From JBCBSK01 sp965250105 (GTDB taxonomy: Bacteria; Pseudomonadota; Alphaproteobacteria; Rhizobiales; Tepidamorphaceae): 64,000 bases of DNA. Shown here piece after piece: positions 61,733 to 64,000 of the stretch (positions are counted from its first letter, which is position 1; each line of letters begins with the position of its first letter). The stretch is taken from positions 1,798,001 to 1,862,000 of the forward strand of contig OZ252290.1 in NCBI GenBank assembly GCA_965250105.1. The letters run 5' to 3'. The position numbers were made by a program, and so were the translations under genes. The notes beneath the pieces are model-generated. The model did no database searches. It saw only the letters and a list, made by a program, of their open reading frames with translations, and was not told where the DNA came from.

Positions 61733-62338
61733 TCAGTCGCGATCGACGCCGAGATAGGCCTGGTCGCCCCACAGGGCTTCGACGGTGCGGTCGCGGCCGC
61801 AGGCGAAGCGGTAGTAATTGTAGCGCAGCGGCGCACGGCGATAATAGTTCTGGTGATAGTTCTCGGCGTCCCAGAAGGTCGCGGCGTCGAGGATCGGCGT
61901 GACGATCGGGCGCCCGAGCGCTTCCTCGGCGGCCTGTTTCGAGGCTTCGGCGATGGCGCGTTCCTCGTCGTTTGCCACGAAGACGGCGGTTGAATAGCCC
62001 CGGCCGCGATCGCAGAACTGGCCACCCGGATCGGTCACGTCGACCGTGCGCCAGAACGTGTCGAGCAGGTCGCGATAGCTGACCCGGTCGGCATCATAGG
62101 TGATCTGGACCGCCTCGAAATGCCCGCCCGCGCCATAGTTGTCATAGGTCGGGTTCTGGGTCGTGCCGCCGGTATAGCCCGACACGGTGTCTGTCACGCC
62201 GCGCACATTGTCGAAGTCTTTCTCGACGCACCAGAAACAGCCGCCGGCGACGATCGCCGTGCGGGTTTCGGCCAAGGCGGGCAGCGTGACGGCGGACAGC
62301 GCGGCGACCGCGCCGGCAAGAAGGAGAGAACGGATCAT
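61733..62338 (-). CDS. msrA: Periplasmic peptide-methionine (S)-S-oxide reductase
   Basis: 201 residues with a Sec signal (MIRSLLLAGAVAALSAVTLPALA) followed by ETRTAIVAGGCFWCVEKDFDNVRGVTDTVSGYTGG, containing the catalytic cysteine (GCFWC). HFEAVQITYDADRVSYRDLLDTFWRTVDVTDPGGQFCDRGRGYSTAVFV and FWDAENYHQNYY complete MsrA. The export signal makes it periplasmic, unlike the common cytoplasmic form. The N-terminal GCFWC does not leave an obvious CxxC-type C-terminal recycling cysteine other than FACGRD near the end. Confidence 0.93.
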   Translation of the reverse strand: MIRSLLLAGAVAALSAVTLPALAETRTAIVAGGCFWCVEKDFDNVRGVTDTVSGYTGGTTQNPTYDNYGAGGHFEAVQITYDADRVSYRDLLDTFWRTVDVTDPGGQFCDRGRGYSTAVFVANDEERAIAEASKQAAEEALGRPIVTPILDAATFWDAENYHQNYYRRAPLRYNYYRFACGRDRTVEALWGDQAYLGVDRD

Positions 62339-62453
62339 GACGCACCTATGAGCGGAACGAAAACCATAGCTGATCCACTATACGGGGCGCCGTTAAGGCG
62401 AGAGGGTAGCCGCCGGATCACATTCGCGTGGGGCAGGCGAGATCCGGCTGCGC

Positions 62454-63218
62454 TCATCCACGGAAGATCGAGATGCCACCATCGGCCAGAAGCGCGGTGC
62501 CGGTCGTGAAACTGGACAAGTCGCTGGCAAGGTAGAGCGCGCTTCGGGCGATCTCGTCGGGTCGCGCGATGCGCTTGAGAAGATGCAGTGACCGCACGGC
62601 ATCCAGCGCTTCGGGCGTCGCGGCGAAGGCGTCGGCCATCGGCGTTTCGGTGCCGCCCGGCAGGAGCACATTGACCCGAATGCCGGCTTCGGCCGTCTCG
62701 ACGGCCAGCGCTTTGGTCAGGCCGATCAAGCCGGTCTTCGCCGCGGCATAGGCCACGACGCCTGGAAAGCCGACGGTATGGCCGACGAAGCTGCCGGTGA
62801 AGACGAGCGCGCCGCCACCGCGACCGGCCATGGCCGGGATCTGATGCTTTGCCGCGAGAAAGGCGGCGGTGAGATTGGTGTCGAGCGTTTCCTGCCAGTC
62901 TTCGCGCGACAGATCTGGCACAGGCGCGGCCGCGCCCATCGTGCCGGCATTGTTGACGGCGATGTCGAGCCCGCCGAACCGGTCGATCGCGAGAGCGACG
63001 AGCGCTTTGTGATAGGCTTCGTCCACGACGGTGCCGGCCAGAAAGGTGGCCTTACCGCCATCCGCCGCGATCTCCGTCGCTATGGTTTGAAGTGCCGTGC
63101 CCCGGCGTGCGCCGAGAACCACGCGAGCGCCCTCGGCGGCGAACAATCGCGCGATAGCTTCGCCGATACCGCTGCTGGCGCCTGTTATGATGGCAACCTT
63201 GCCTGCCAGATACCCCAT
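62454..63218 (-). CDS. Short-chain dehydrogenase/reductase
   Basis: A 254-residue classical SDR. VAIITGASSGIGEAIARLFAAEGARVVLGARR is the TGxxxGIG cofactor motif with Arg suggesting NADP. LDIAVNNAGTMG is the NNAG motif, VVAYAAAKTGLIGLTKAL holds the YxxxK pair, and the serine of the triad is in FTGSFVG. IRVNVLLPGGTETPMADAF and SSFTTGTALLADGGISIF end the fold. The substrate is unknown. It is a single gene between msrA and sdhB. Confidence 0.9.
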   Translation of the reverse strand: MGYLAGKVAIITGASSGIGEAIARLFAAEGARVVLGARRGTALQTIATEIAADGGKATFLAGTVVDEAYHKALVALAIDRFGGLDIAVNNAGTMGAAAPVPDLSREDWQETLDTNLTAAFLAAKHQIPAMAGRGGGALVFTGSFVGHTVGFPGVVAYAAAKTGLIGLTKALAVETAEAGIRVNVLLPGGTETPMADAFAATPEALDAVRSLHLLKRIARPDEIARSALYLASDLSSFTTGTALLADGGISIFRG

Positions 63219-63311
63219 ATCCTGTCTCCCGGGCCAATTGATGGTCCGGGACTATGGTTGGAGGAATGGCGGGCGACGACCCGTTTTCCGCGTCGCTTAC
63301 GGGCCTGGCGG

Positions 63312-64000
63312 TCAGACCCGCCGCTCGACCATCATCTTCTTGATCTCGGCGATCGCCTTGGCCGGGTTCAGGCCCTTCGGGCAGGTCTGGGCGCAATTCA
63401 TGATCGTGTGGCAGCGATAGAGCCGGAACGGATCTTCGAGATCGTCGAGCCGGTCGCCGGTCGCCTCGTCGCGGCTGTCGATCAGCCAGCGATAGGCCTG
63501 CAGCAGGACCGCAGGCCCAAGATAGCGGTCGCCGTTCCACCAATAGCTTGGGCAGGAGGTCGAACAGCAGGCGCAGAGGATGCACTCGTAAAGCCCGTCG
63601 AGCTTCTCGCGGTCCTCATGCGACTGGCGCCATTCCTTTTCAGGCGCCGGCGTGTCGGTCTTCAGCCAGGGTTCGATGGACTGGTGCTGGGCATAGAAAT
63701 TGGTCATGTCCGGCACGAGATCCTTGATGACCTGCATGTGCGGCAGGGGATAGATCTTCACCTCGCCGTCGATCTCGTCCATGCCCTTGGTGCAGGCCAG
63801 CGTGTTGGTGCCGTCGATATTCATCGCGCAGGAGCCGCACACGCCCTCGCGGCAGGAACGCCGGAAGGTCAGCGTCGAATCGACCTTGTTCTTGATCCAG
63901 ATGAGCGCGTCGAGCACCATCGGCCCGCAATCGTCGAGATCGATCGTATAGGTGTCCGTGCGCGGCGTTCCGCCGTCATCCGGGTTCCAGCGATAGACCT
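63312..64000 (-). CDS. sdhB: Succinate dehydrogenase iron-sulfur subunit (N-terminus beyond window)
   Basis: About 229 residues are visible; the frame runs off at 64000, where the 5' part VYRWNPDDGGTPRTDTYTIDLDDCGPMVLDALIWIKN is still typical SdhB. The [2Fe-2S] ligands are in RRSCREGVCGSCAMNIDGTNTLAC. The [4Fe-4S]/[3Fe-4S] ligands are in YECILCACCSTSCPSYWWN and MNCAQTCPKGLNPAKAI. It ends KKMMVERRV. It carries electrons from succinate oxidation to ubiquinone (complex II, inner membrane). sdhA and the others presumably lie beyond the edge. Confidence 0.97.
   Translation of the reverse strand, partial: VYRWNPDDGGTPRTDTYTIDLDDCGPMVLDALIWIKNKVDSTLTFRRSCREGVCGSCAMNIDGTNTLACTKGMDEIDGEVKIYPLPHMQVIKDLVPDMTNFYAQHQSIEPWLKTDTPAPEKEWRQSHEDREKLDGLYECILCACCSTSCPSYWWNGDRYLGPAVLLQAYRWLIDSRDEATGDRLDDLEDPFRLYRCHTIMNCAQTCPKGLNPAKAIAEIKKMMVERRV

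Overview
The window is a gene-dense chromosomal segment of an alphaproteobacterium, most likely a member of the Hyphomicrobiales (Rhizobiales). The signs are a GC-rich sequence (about two-thirds GC by eye), a gcrA cell-cycle regulator with a cluster of GANTC (CcrM-type) sites in front of it, the gcrA / argD-argF-hslO neighbourhood, infC-rpmI-rplT-pheS-pheT, metX-metW, murA-DUF2948, zapE and sdhB, and intergenic palindromic repeats of a kind common in rhizobial genomes. All calls come from reading the sequence; no database search was possible.

Layout. 1-3742 (minus): a ptxABCDE-type phosphite uptake and oxidation operon (ABC ATPase, binding protein, permease, NAD-dependent phosphite dehydrogenase, LysR regulator cut by the window edge), with a candidate LysR operator and a Pho-box-like site upstream. 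4219-4294: tRNA-Phe. 4459-6806: a LysR regulator divergent from a Tat-exported protein with three carboxymuconolactone-decarboxylase-like repeats. 6807-7295: an AT-rich island with a long dyad, followed by a two-gene SufC/SufB-like pair that resembles the archaeal minimal SUF (SMS) type, a VOC protein and cobQ. 11758-16802: MscS-type channel, CAP-domain lipoprotein and acyl-CoA ligase. 16771-19532 (minus): polysaccharide flippase plus FemAB-like acyltransferase. 19759-26748: chemoreceptor, DUF924, acyl-CoA synthetase, TusA, EamA transporter, cupin and glyoxalase II. 26925-32721: methyltransferase, metXW, then chorismate mutase / aminotransferase / prephenate dehydrogenase (Phe and Tyr synthesis).

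32765-38810 (minus): infC (apparently starting at AUA), rpmI, rplT, an inserted methyltransferase, pheS and pheT. 39015-47910: alpha/beta hydrolase, HPHG-motif acyltransferase, GST-queG-epimerase operon, uppP, NDUFA9-like protein, tRNA-Leu, an unknown secreted protein and mtgA. 48064-49927: small membrane protein plus sodium:solute symporter. 50188-54245: argD-argF-hslO divergent from gcrA. 54318-58818: phosphodiesterase-like protein, tRNA-Thr, small conserved protein, murA, DUF2948 and a PNPOx-like protein. 58928-64000: zapE, MAPEG protein, a PhnZ/MIOX-like HD protein, VOC, periplasmic MsrA, SDR and the start of sdhB.

Most of the window is core metabolism. The accessory-looking parts are the ptx operon, the SMS-like pair with its AT-rich leader, and the flippase/FemAB pair. 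The least explained pattern is a related sequence just 3' of all three tRNA genes, clearest for tRNA-Leu and tRNA-Thr. It carries a conserved CATCGCCGCC-type motif, a hairpin and, in two copies, a second conserved 31-nt block.
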